Positions 22,931 through 31,459 of a DNA stretch of 64,000 bases are shown here, one piece after another. The notes under the pieces are model-generated. The model searched no databases. It worked only from the letters and a program-made list of their open reading frames with translations, and was not told where the DNA came from. Positions within the stretch are counted from its first letter, which is position 1. Each line of letters begins with the position of its first letter. The DNA lies in contig JAWZYV010013173.1 in the NCBI GenBank assembly GCA_038373885.1, positions 62,001 to 126,000 of the forward strand, read 5' to 3'. The translations under genes were made by a program, and so were the position numbers. The DNA is from Cheiracanthium punctorium. Lineage: Eukaryota > Arthropoda > Arachnida > Araneae > Cheiracanthiidae.

Positions 22931-23605
22931 AAGGTATTTCCGTGTTCAAATTTTAACTAAGTGAACTTCAAATATTTTTAAATAAAATGTCATTAGTAAT
23001 TATTTAGATTGGTAAGTTATATCTTCAAAGATGTTTAAACTATTTCAAGAAATATTGTTGAGTTATTGTTTGTCTTCCAAACAGTTTAGAAGTTTTTAAA
23101 TACACAAATTATAAAAAAATAAAAAATTTAATCTTCAATTGGAACTTTTTTTTTATGATTAGAGTATAAAAGCTGATATTTAGTGGGATATTTGGCACAA
23201 CCACTATTTATAACATTCATCAATGCAGGAAAATTTATAATTTTTCATGAACTTTAAATAATACAGATTTATGCACTGAAGAAGAAAGGGATATGCTCTC
23301 AGTCAAACTTTAATGAAGTTTTTCGAATAAATTGTTAGTGTTCACAGCAAGTACAGGACAGGGTGTCCACCGTTGTCAGGAGGAAATAATAGCAGCATTC
23401 GTAGCCTCACCAACAAGAAAAAGTATCCAAAAATGTGTACTTTTTTGTTAAATTTAGTAGCCATAATAGTAGCATTTTTTAATTTTAGTTTAAAAAACTA
23501 TTTTTGCATTGTAGCATAAAAAAAATCATCTTCAAGCTCAAGATGAAGTAATCAAATTAATTGCTCAGAATATTTTCATGTTCTTTCTGTAACATATATA
23601 TACAG
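22931..23605. other. AT-rich intron sequence, no feature seen
   Basis: Contains an isolated CAGGGTGTCCACC at 23360 resembling a transposon end, with no partner. Confidence 0.4.
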
Positions 23606-23870
23606 GGTGTCCCAAAAAGGTGGTAATGGGCTTTAATTCTTCATTTATTAGACATAAGTGGGCTGTGTAAATTGACAATTTTTTCAAAATAAGGTCGGAA
23701 ATAAGACAAGAAAAAATTTCTCTTGTTAATTTTCTAAAAGTTAAGAAACTTACACTTTTTTAATTTGTATACGATCCCATTACAAAACAATTCCCAATTA
23801 GTAAAATGTGCCCCATATACTAATGAAGTGGCATACAAAATTTGAGAACTAATACCTTAAAAAGTGTCAG
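23606..23870 (+). repeat. Interspersed repeat starting CAGGGTGTCCCAAAAAGG, copy 1
   Basis: Aligns to 60640-60890 over about 250 bp: CAGGGTGTCCCAAAAAGGTG, GGGCTTTAATTCTT, ATAAGTGG, AAATTGA, AGGTCGGAA, ATTTTC, ACTTACACTTT and the later ATACTAATGA(A/G)GTG block. Both copies are in the same orientation. No inverted partner end or reading frame was seen. Confidence 0.8.
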
Positions 23871-24139
23871 AGATATGAAGATAATGATATTAAACCATTT
23901 TTTAATAGCTCTCAAAGGGAAAAAATTGCATCAAATGATCGCATTTCAGTGGTCATACAGAAATACGAAAGAAAATCTTATTCCACTCTAGTAATAAATG
24001 TTTATATTCAATAATCATGTATACTCTGCAACAGTGGGAGCATCGGTGACTCAAGTGACGATCAATGGCAATTCTTTTATCACCACATGGCAAGTGATGA
24101 CTGCCTAATTTTTACCTAATATCATAATCACATGAGTGT

Positions 24140-24600
24140 GGCTGTGTTTTGCTTCGTGTTAAATAAATGCATCTTTGGACATCTTAGGCGAAATATGTTA
24201 AAATCACCTACTAAAACTGTAGTTACAACTTTCGCCAAGCATATTCCAACTATCCTCTACCATTTTAAATACTGTTGGGAATGGGCATCATAATCCTTGA
24301 TGTGCCGTGTTTTCCTTCCTTGTTCTACAGAACACTTCTGTTGGATTTGAGATCTATATTAAATCACCTACTAAAACTGTTTAATCAATTTTTTGCCTAG
24401 GTATAGTCAAACTATAATTCGCCTTCATAAATACCCTTTAGAAAATATCAATCTATGAGTGTACCGTATTTGTCTTCTCTGTTCCATAAAACACTTCTTC
24501 GGAAAGGAAATCTATATTAAGATCGCCTACTGAAACTATTTTACAATCTTCAAATTCATTTTCTAACTATACTCCCCTCTATTATAAATCGTCGTGCTTT
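24140..24600. repeat. Degenerate tandem repeat, period 160 bp, about 3 copies
   Basis: AAATCACCTACTAAAACTGT starts at 24201 and again at 24361. A diverged copy (AGATCGCCTACTGAAACTAT) starts at 24520. Units also share ACACTTCTTC/ACACTTCTGT blocks and a GTACCGT/GTGCCGT block. Confidence 0.8.
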
Positions 24601-25190
24601 GGCACCACGCTTAGTGATCCATTATCAAAAATTGCAAACCTTGTGCGACTTTCAACATTTAATTAACACACACAACCCTCTCCACATTATCTGGCAAACA
24701 CATTTGAAAAGTTCATAAGTACAAAATCTGTCGACAAGATCGCGTAAACAAAAATCTGGGATTGAGTGAAATAGTACCCTAGTGCTTTAAAAAAAAAAAA
24801 AAAAAAAAAAAAATCTAATTTAGAATTTTGCATATATAACCATGAATTAGATTTCATTTAAAATAAATAAAAGGTAAATAATATTTAAGTAGAGTCATTT
24901 TTTGTCTACAGCGCAAGTGTCATCAAACTATTTCTTTTACTCTTATTCACGCATGTTTTATTTCTCTCTGGACCTAATTATAAAGCTTAGTATTTCATAC
25001 TCATAAGAAATTTGCAAATGCAAGCACTTGAATTTAAATCAAAATTTTATCACAGTGAAAAAGATGGGGGAAAAATCTATCATAAGTAATGAATTTGCAA
25101 ACAGCTAATTCAGCTTTTTGTAGTAAAAAGTTTCATTATTTTGCATAGCTGCTGCAGCAACCGCATCACTCAACTTGGATATATTTCATT
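24601..25190. other. AT-rich intron sequence, no feature seen
   Basis: Contains an A25-type homopolymer near 24789. No gene or repeat partner recognised. Confidence 0.4.
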
Positions 25191-25399
25191 AATACAGTTA
25201 AAAACTCATTAAAATCCGTTATGTAGCACCATCGGTGGCAGCCACCACCTTCTTCAGCACAGGTCTTAGTTCTAAATGGCCAGCTCTCTTCCTCAGCAAG
25301 GCGTTCCACCCAGGATCTATCTGCGCATGCGTCATATCATTTATAGCGCCATCTGTGGTTAAAATCTGTAAGGCTTCCATATTTAGGGCATAATTACTA

Positions 25400-26902
25400 C
25401 ACTCATGTCCATAAATTAAGGATAATGAAGTTCAGGCAAAGAAAGAGAAAGAAGCAAAACAAATTTGACTTATTTGTAAAGTCTATTTATTAAACAAAAA
25501 GTAAAGAGCAAAAAAGATGCTATATGTTTGACATAATTAATAAAAATTGCAAGTTTTACTCCCTTGACCAAATTTCAAAAAAGAACCTATTTACAAAAAA
25601 ACAGTATAACATGGTTAGTAGGATGGTTAATACGGAGTATGTCTCCCAGACGATGCAATACAGGCCTGACAACGCCTAGGCATGCTGAGTATGAAATGAT
25701 CAATCTGATCTTGGGGAATATTACACCACTCATCAAGCAATGCACTCCGTAGTTCCGGTAGACAGGTGGGAGGGGGTTGACGGGCTGCAATTCGTCGGCC
25801 AAGCATATCCCACACATGCTCTATTGGATTCAAGTCCGGTGAGTATGCTGGCCAATGCATACGGGTAATATCCTCCGATTGAAGGCATTCGTCTACAATG
25901 TTTGCACGGTGAGGACAGGCGTTGTCATCCATAAACACAAATTCAGCACCCATGGCGCCCCGAAACAAACGTACATGTTGTTCCAGAATGACATCCCGAT
26001 AGATGTGGCCTGTCATCGTTACACTCTGAACATGCAGGTCAGTTCTGGAACCAAGAATAATTCCTCCCCAAACGAGCCATCCTGCACCACCGTAACGGTG
26101 TCTTTCAATGGTGTTCTCTTGGTGGTAACGGGTACCTGGCGCTCTCCAGATGAATGTCCGGCGAGAATCAGACTCCAAACTAAACCTGGACTCGTCGGAA
26201 AACATCACACAAGACCACTGTTGCGGTGTCCACAATGCATGCTCTCTACTCCAGATTAATCGCAGGCAACAGTGAGTTGCGGTAAGTGGAACACATCTGA
26301 CAGGCCTACGAGCATATAGACCAATGTGCCCTAAGCGTCTGTACACGGTCTGCCTTGAAACTGTCGTACCGGTAGCTGAAGAGAGCTGACGAGACAGGTC
26401 TGATGCTGTACTCCGTCTGTTTCTTTTGGCAGTAACTGCCAAATAGCGGTCCTCATTCGGCGTTGTAACTCGGGGGCGACCTGTGCTGTAACATCTACTC
26501 ACATTACCATCATCTTGGAATCGTTGCCAAAGCCTGGAGATGACACTCTGGGCGGTTCCAAGTTCCTCGGATACTTCCAGCTGGGTACGTCCACATTCCA
26601 GTCGTCCGATAATTCTGCCACGTAAAACATCATCCAAATGCCTCCTTTGTGCCATAACTATGCGGTTTTTGCACTGAAAGGCTTTCACAGCGCTTGTGAA
26701 CAATTTTACTTCTTTGCCACCATTCCTTATATACCCCTCTCTTACACTCTCGTCATTGTGACGTACCATCCACGCCATCTGGTGGTTTCCTGTAATTTGC
26801 ATATTCTTCAAGATGTGTGTGATCATTCCACAGGTGAAATTTTTATTTTAGAGATCAATTTCTGTGTGATTCTGAATTATCCTTAATTTATGGACATGAG
26901 TG
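25400..26902 (-). mobile_element. Complete Tc1-like transposon, 1503 bp
   Basis: Terminal inverted repeats of 27 bp beginning CACTCATGTCCATAAATTAA are identical at both ends. TA flanks both sides (25398-25399 and 26903-26904). The uninterrupted PLE arm at about 27180-27205 has a single TA at the matching position and so shows the empty target exactly. It contains one intact transposase gene on the minus strand and looks recent. Confidence 0.97.
25627..26655 (-). CDS. Tc1-like transposase (DD34E), intact
   Basis: A 342-residue frame starting at ATG 26655 (MAQRRHLDDV). An upstream in-frame extension of 57 codons is rejected because Tc1 transposases of about 340 residues begin at this Met, just before the helix-turn-helix. 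The N-terminal paired-like domain has two helix-turn-helix units joined by a GRPR-type motif (STGRPRVT). The catalytic domain carries FSDESRFS (first D), FMDDNACPH (second D) and SPDLNPIEHVW. Exactly 34 residues separate the second D from the E, which is the Tc1 signature. It cuts and pastes the element at TA sites in the nucleus. No frameshift or stop is present, so it is probably functional. The small plus-strand frames inside it are shadows. Confidence 0.97.
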   Translation of the reverse strand: MAQRRHLDDVLRGRIIGRLECGRTQLEVSEELGTAQSVISRLWQRFQDDGNVSRCYSTGRPRVTTPNEDRYLAVTAKRNRRSTASDLSRQLSSATGTTVSRQTVYRRLGHIGLYARRPVRCVPLTATHCCLRLIWSREHALWTPQQWSCVMFSDESRFSLESDSRRTFIWRAPGTRYHQENTIERHRYGGAGWLVWGGIILGSRTDLHVQSVTMTGHIYRDVILEQHVRLFRGAMGAEFVFMDDNACPHRANIVDECLQSEDITRMHWPAYSPDLNPIEHVWDMLGRRIAARQPPPTCLPELRSALLDEWCNIPQDQIDHFILSMPRRCQACIASSGRHTPY

Positions 26903-27112
26903 TATTTTTGTAATTGGCGAGTTTTTGGCTATTGTTAAAGTTTATTTCTATGGGGTGTTCTTGGGCTATTTTTGCGAGGGCTGTAGTGGTTTTATTGAAT
27001 TTAATGTCAGATTGATGTTCCTTTTTTCGGTCTTTAATTTTTCGTTACTTCTGAACGAAAATTTCTTTCAAAAAAAGAACATCAATCTGACATTAAATTC
27101 AATAAAACCACT

Positions 27113-27373
27113 ATGGCCCTCTCAAAAATAGCCCAAGAACACCCCATAGAAATAAACTTAAACAACAGCCAAAAACTCGCCAATTACAAAAATAGTAATT
27201 ATGCCCTAAATATGGAAGCCTTACAGATTATAACCACAGATGGCGCTATAAATCATATGACGCATGCGAAGATAGATCCTGGGTGGAACGCCTTGCTGAG
27301 GAAGAGAGCTGGCCATTTAGAACTGAGACCTGTGCTGAAGAAGGTGGTGGCTGCCACCGATAGTGCTACATAA
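27113..27373 (+). pseudogene. PLE C-terminal fragment (right arm of the palindrome)
   Basis: An 86-codon frame homologous to the C-terminus of the PLE protein at 22391-22810. The matching run ALSKIAQEHPIEINLNN aligns with ALSRLALKENINIDFVN, followed by MEALQIITTDGAINHMTHA. It begins inside the GIY-YIG domain's tail, so the catalytic centre is missing. The same segment on the minus strand in the left arm is split by the Tc1 insertion. This fragment has no independent function. Confidence 0.8.
27335..27368 (+). ncRNA. Hammerhead-ribozyme-like motif in PLE copy 2
   Basis: CTGAAGA (27335-27341) is followed by one extra A, stem II GGTGG/CCACC (27343-27347 with 27354-27358), then GATA (in place of GAAA) and GTGCTA. 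AGT/GCT could form a minimal stem III, and TGTG/CATA could form stem I. The layout matches the motif at 22831, including the extra base. The GATA core change suggests this copy is inactive. Confidence 0.4.
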
Positions 27374-27402
27374 CGGATTTTAATGAGTTTTTAACTGATT
27401 TT

Positions 27403-28104
27403 ATACTATCTGTACTATTGCTTTTAAATTCATTAATACATTTTACACAAAATGTTTAGAAAATCGTGTATTTAGTCATGTAAGGAATTCTAACTATACA
27501 AGTGACTCAAATCTCAATATTCTGACTTTATAGAAAAGAAAACTTAATTTGACAGGCCATTATAATCACAGTATAAATAAAATAAAAGTAATAGACATAA
27601 ACTAGCTTATTAAATGCTTAATTTGTTCAACTTAACAAATGTTAACAGGGGTGTTCGTGGTCCAGGTATACCTGGAATTCCAGGTACTTTAAATGATTAC
27701 CAGAATTTTTTTTCTCCCTCCTTTGAACAAAGGTGGAAATAGTGCTAATAGTAGCTTTTCCCATCTTTCTTGTGGATTATTATAATTATTTTGAGCATTC
27801 ATTTATTTAAATCTCCAAGGCTGTAAAATTAAAAGTTGACCTTTTTTTATATTCAATTATTTTTACAGGTTTATGATAGTTAAATACACTTTTCTTTTTT
27901 TTTTACTTACATATTACAAATACTATACACTTATATTTTTTTGCCAAGTTTGGTTTGATTTTTAAAAGTTCACGTTTGCATAAAATATCTGTGTATGTTT
28001 GAGAAGCATTTATTTGCAAGTTTATCAAGATAACATACTATTTCTCAAATTTAAAAGAGCAGAATCTTACAATTTTAATATTATTGATTAAAATTAATAA
28101 AAAA
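27403..28104. other. AT-rich intron sequence, no feature seen
   Basis: A CCAGGTATACCTGG palindrome occurs near 27661. No gene recognised. Confidence 0.4.
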
Positions 28105-28108
28105 AGTT

Positions 28109-30315
28109 TGTTGTATTGTTTTTGGGGGATAATGTTTTTTACAAATCAAAAGCAGTAATTTTTTTATTTTAATTGTTTTAACCATTAATTATTTATTTTC
28201 TTAATACTTGTAATTAACTTGGAAGTTTAATTTAAATACCTTTTGTCAGGAGATATAATGGTCTGGATGACTCTTCTTCTATAACTCAATAGCTAACTTC
28301 TTTTAAATTACTACTAATTATCTTTTTTTGTTGGGATCTTTTTTTTAAATAATTACCTTTTCTTTAAATTATTTCTGCCTTTGTTTGCCCGGTCTCCGGA
28401 GGTGTAATTTTAATTATCAGGTAAATTCTGTCGGTTTTCTGCTGACTATTAAGTTTCCCTCTCTCTTCAATAGCCTAACTCATTTCTTGCAATATCTCTT
28501 GTTCATGTCCAGTTTTTAATTAGTTTTACTCTCTTCTAATTTTAATTTTTATTCCAAATTTTACCCAGGGTTGTCTCGGACGATTAGCTATCTCCCGCTA
28601 AAATTTTAGGAAATTTAATAACGTTTTTAAGGCCCTTATGATCAATTAAGTTTTTTTCCCCATTTCAAGATGGCCGTTCTTGCCTGCGTTTCTTCTCGGC
28701 CAAGTTGGTTTCTTTCCCGCGTGCTGTGGTTGCTGGCCGCCATTTTCTTATTTTCTCGCTTCCTTCCCCCGTCGATCGAATGTTCTCGAAGTTTCCCGGC
28801 TGAGATGGCGCGCTCTGATTGGTCCCCGCGGCCGGGTCTCTTCGAAGCTCCTCAAGCTGGGGGCGAAAAGCGTGATTCTAAGAGCTGGTGAGGTGCGGAA
28901 AGGACGTGTGCTTGGACGGTTTTTTTTATTTTTCATCGGCGTTTTAGGGGTCTAGCTCGGCTCATCCATTGGTCTAGCAACAAGCTAAGAATGTGAAGAA
29001 TAAGTCGGTAGGCCAGAGGGCCTGATGAAATATTCGAATCACCAGATCAGCAGATTTTATTTTAACAAATGACAAAAATTCCGTTAATCGTTTGTTGTGG
29101 AGAGCGAGCGGACCCCCCCAGATGCAGAATGATGCGCAGCTAGCGCCTTCACCATTTTTTTTTTTTGGATCAGCGAGTGTCCCCTGCCCGGCCAGCCATG
29201 ATCGAGTCAACTCAGCCACATCGGGAGATGACTGAATGCCCTGCCGAATGAGGTCCTCGGGAAAATCTTCTAGCACCAGTAGCTGAATCCCGGTAAGATC
29301 GTTGCCTTTTATTTCCATCTGCAAGGATCCGGCCCACCCAGGAAGTCGTTTCACTATTCACCTAGCCACCATATTCACTACCGAATGAAGATCCCCAGAA
29401 TTTTATTAATTTTTCATCTTTGAAAGAAAGGGGGGGAATTGAAGACAACTGTAAAAATGCTAAATTTCTTTTTTTAACTTTGTGTGCCATTCTAATGTAT
29501 TACTTCCAGTAACGATGTCTAAATCTTTTTTTTTTGTTAAAATCATAATTGTGGATGCCATGTTGATTTCTGGTTTGGCCTAAGCTAATCTCTGTAATTG
29601 TTTGAGTTTTCTGCACATCAATGTATTTTGCTGCACCCTTTGGTGTAAAAATTGCTAAGTTCCCTTTTTGGGGTTTCATGTTTCTGTTAAGGATTTTGTC
29701 CGGGATTTTCATCAGATGCCTTGTATGGCTTGGGGAAGGTGGGGACTCGTTTGCCCAAAAAAAAAAAAATTCTTTTTTTTTCTTTTTTGATACGATAAAT
29801 TTTTTTTTATATTTCTTTTTTTTTTTTGCTGCAGCAGAGCCTCTTAACTTAAGTACTTGGATCCAATCGAGCTACTTTTGTCATGACAATTTTATTTAAG
29901 CATTTCCTTTTTCTTTTTTTTTGTTTAATTCACAAGGGCTAATAATGGGAAATTAAAGCACTCTTATATTTTTTTTGTTTTTTGAGCATAATCTACCACG
30001 CGCTGTAATACCCCTGCGCTGTGTTTACTTACTTTTCATTTCTAAATCTGATGTCGCGAGGCCACTAGCTGTTTACCCCTGTTATTTGTTAAATAAAATT
30101 TGTGATTTGGTGATCTAATACGATGTCTCTGTGTTTATTTTACCACTTTTCTAACACACACTTCAGGCAAGGCTGAGATCATTGGGTTATTTTCTACACT
30201 ATCGGTCACAACGCATGGAAAAATCTTAATTCTGATTTGGAAACTTGCTCAATTTAAAATCAAATTTTTACCTAACTAAACTAAATTTCACGGCAGTAGT
30301 AAGTAGAATACTACA
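28109..30315 (+). repeat. 5' LTR of the Ty3/gypsy element
   Basis: Unusually long for this group at 2.2 kb. The first 560 bp are AT-rich. A GC-rich segment follows at about 28660-29350. AATAAA at 30092-30097 is a likely polyadenylation signal in R/U5. A minus-strand open frame (28974-29354, 126 codons) is kept open in both LTRs. Confidence 0.95.
28660..28930 (+). promoter_or_regulatory. GC-rich, probably TATA-less promoter region in the LTR
   Basis: AAGATGGCC (about 28668) and GCCGCCATTTT (28737-28747) resemble YY1-type sites on opposite strands. An inverted CCAAT box (GATTGG) is at 28817-28822. No TATA box was seen. The GC content contrasts strongly with the rest of the LTR. The assignment as promoter is inference. 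Confidence 0.45.
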
Positions 30316-30318
30316 AAA

Positions 30319-30331
30319 TGGTGCCGTGACC
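30319..30331 (+). promoter_or_regulatory. Primer-binding site
   Basis: TGGTGCCGTGACC begins 3 bp after the 5' LTR, the normal place for a site complementary to a tRNA 3' end (starting TGG, complement of CCA). The exact tRNA was not determined. Confidence 0.75.
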
Positions 30332-30505
30332 TCTCCTTGCCAATCTTGTGTGTGTTGAATAAAGTGAAATGGATACAGAAAACTTTCATTTTTTTTTTTG
30401 ATGCATTTACATATCTCTTTGTAACTGGGGACTGTCTTGAGAAGCTTATTGGGTGGTAAACTTTTATTTTGGGGAGTTTCAAATTTTCTTTTCCTAAGTC
30501 CCAGT

Positions 30506-31459
30506 ATGGCTCTAGATGAAGGTGCCAGGGCGGCGGCATTGCCAGGTCCGGCTTTTATCGGCATGCTCCCACCACTGTCTGGTAGCAATTGCTCAAAATT
30601 CTTTCATTCTCTTGCCTTGGTTCAGCCTTTGGCAGCCTGGAATGATGACCAGGCCATGGCAGTCGCAAAGTTGAAAATGGAGGGTGCTGCTCTCCAATTT
30701 TACACTTCCACCTTAGAGGCAATTGATGGTCTTACCTTGAAACAATTCAAGGACCGCTTCATGGCACACTTTGCAGAAGCGGGATCCTTGGCCCAGGACA
30801 TAGAAAAATTAACGTCCTGTAAGCAAAATTTTGGGGAGACAGTGCGTGATTACGCCACTAGACTGGAAGGAATTGCCCATAAGGCCCTCAAAAATCCCAT
30901 AAATTCCTCGGACACGATACCTCAGAGCTTCTCACAGGAGATGCTCCTTTCACAATTCAAAGCGGGTCTTCTCCCAAACATTAAGGCCCAGGTCGTTGTT
31001 GTAGACCCTAAAACTTTTGTCGAGGCGGTACAGGTCGCGAAACGTGTGGAAGTGGCACTCCAATGCCACCTGTCAGACATAAATGCCGTAACGGCACGTT
31101 CCCAGATGGTGGAAGGCGACTTTGAGAGGCTCCTTAAGGCCACTACGGACTCATATGCAAAAAGCCTTGAATTGCTCACCAGCCAGATGGCTGCGATGCA
31201 GGCTCAGCTATCACAAATGCAGTCGCAGAGTTTTATCCCACAATCTTTTCCTCCACAGCGACATTCCCAACCTGCCCGAGCTCAACGTAACATAACTTGT
31301 TTTTATTGTGACCGCCCAGGACATTACGCGAGAGATTGTCGAAAAAAACAACGTGACCAGGCTGCTAGATCCCAACACAGGCCTCGTCAGGAAAATCAGA
31401 CTCCTGCCAATGCTTCAGGCTCTGATCAGAGTGGGGTAAATGATGGAAATTTAAACTAA
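30506..31459 (+). CDS. gag of the Ty3/gypsy element
   Basis: A 317-residue capsid/nucleocapsid protein from ATG 30506 (MALDEGARAA) to TAA 31457-31459. An in-frame TTG 69 nt upstream is a poorer start. Residues about 40-180 look like a retrotransposon gag domain (PLAAWNDDQAM, LKQFKDRFMAHF, DYATRLEGIA). A Gln-rich, probably helical segment follows (QMAAMQAQLSQMQSQ). Then comes one zinc knuckle CX2CX4HX4C (CFYCDRPGHYARDC) at about residue 267, and a basic tail. It packages the RNA into virus-like particles. The last codons before the stop form the TTTAAAC slippery sequence that leads into pol. Confidence 0.95.
   Translation: MALDEGARAAALPGPAFIGMLPPLSGSNCSKFFHSLALVQPLAAWNDDQAMAVAKLKMEGAALQFYTSTLEAIDGLTLKQFKDRFMAHFAEAGSLAQDIEKLTSCKQNFGETVRDYATRLEGIAHKALKNPINSSDTIPQSFSQEMLLSQFKAGLLPNIKAQVVVVDPKTFVEAVQVAKRVEVALQCHLSDINAVTARSQMVEGDFERLLKATTDSYAKSLELLTSQMAAMQAQLSQMQSQSFIPQSFPPQRHSQPARAQRNITCFYCDRPGHYARDCRKKQRDQAARSQHRPRQENQTPANASGSDQSGVNDGNLN
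31450..31456 (+). promoter_or_regulatory. Programmed -1 frameshift site (TTTAAAC) at the gag stop
   Basis: In gag phase the sequence reads AAT TTA AAC TAA, so T TTA AAC is a canonical X XXY YYZ heptamer directly before the stop. A second, overlapping heptamer (A AAT TTA) starts at 31447. A -1 slip enters exactly the pol frame, which opens after a TGA at 31441-31443. G6AGG at 31464-31472 could pair with TTCCCC at 31500-31505 as a stimulatory stem. Confidence 0.8.

Larger units (their letters stand above)
25195..27402. mobile_element. Palindromic pair of 5'-truncated PLE copies, left arm split by Tc1
   Basis: The left arm (minus orientation) is 25195-25397 plus 26905-27029. The right arm (plus orientation) is about 27069-27402. 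Joined, the left arm matches the right arm over about 330 bp with few differences. The arms meet head-to-head at a short spacer (27030-27068). Both encode the same PLE C-terminal segment. Head-to-head truncated copies are a known product of PLE integration. Confidence 0.88.

Noticed and set aside
25855..26259. 134-codon plus-strand frame
   Set aside because: Shadow of the Tc1 transposase on the opposite strand.
28670..28955. Plus-strand frames of 73 and 91 codons in the LTRs
   Set aside because: Overlap each other in two frames within the GC-rich promoter-like island; identity in both LTRs is expected from LTR duplication.
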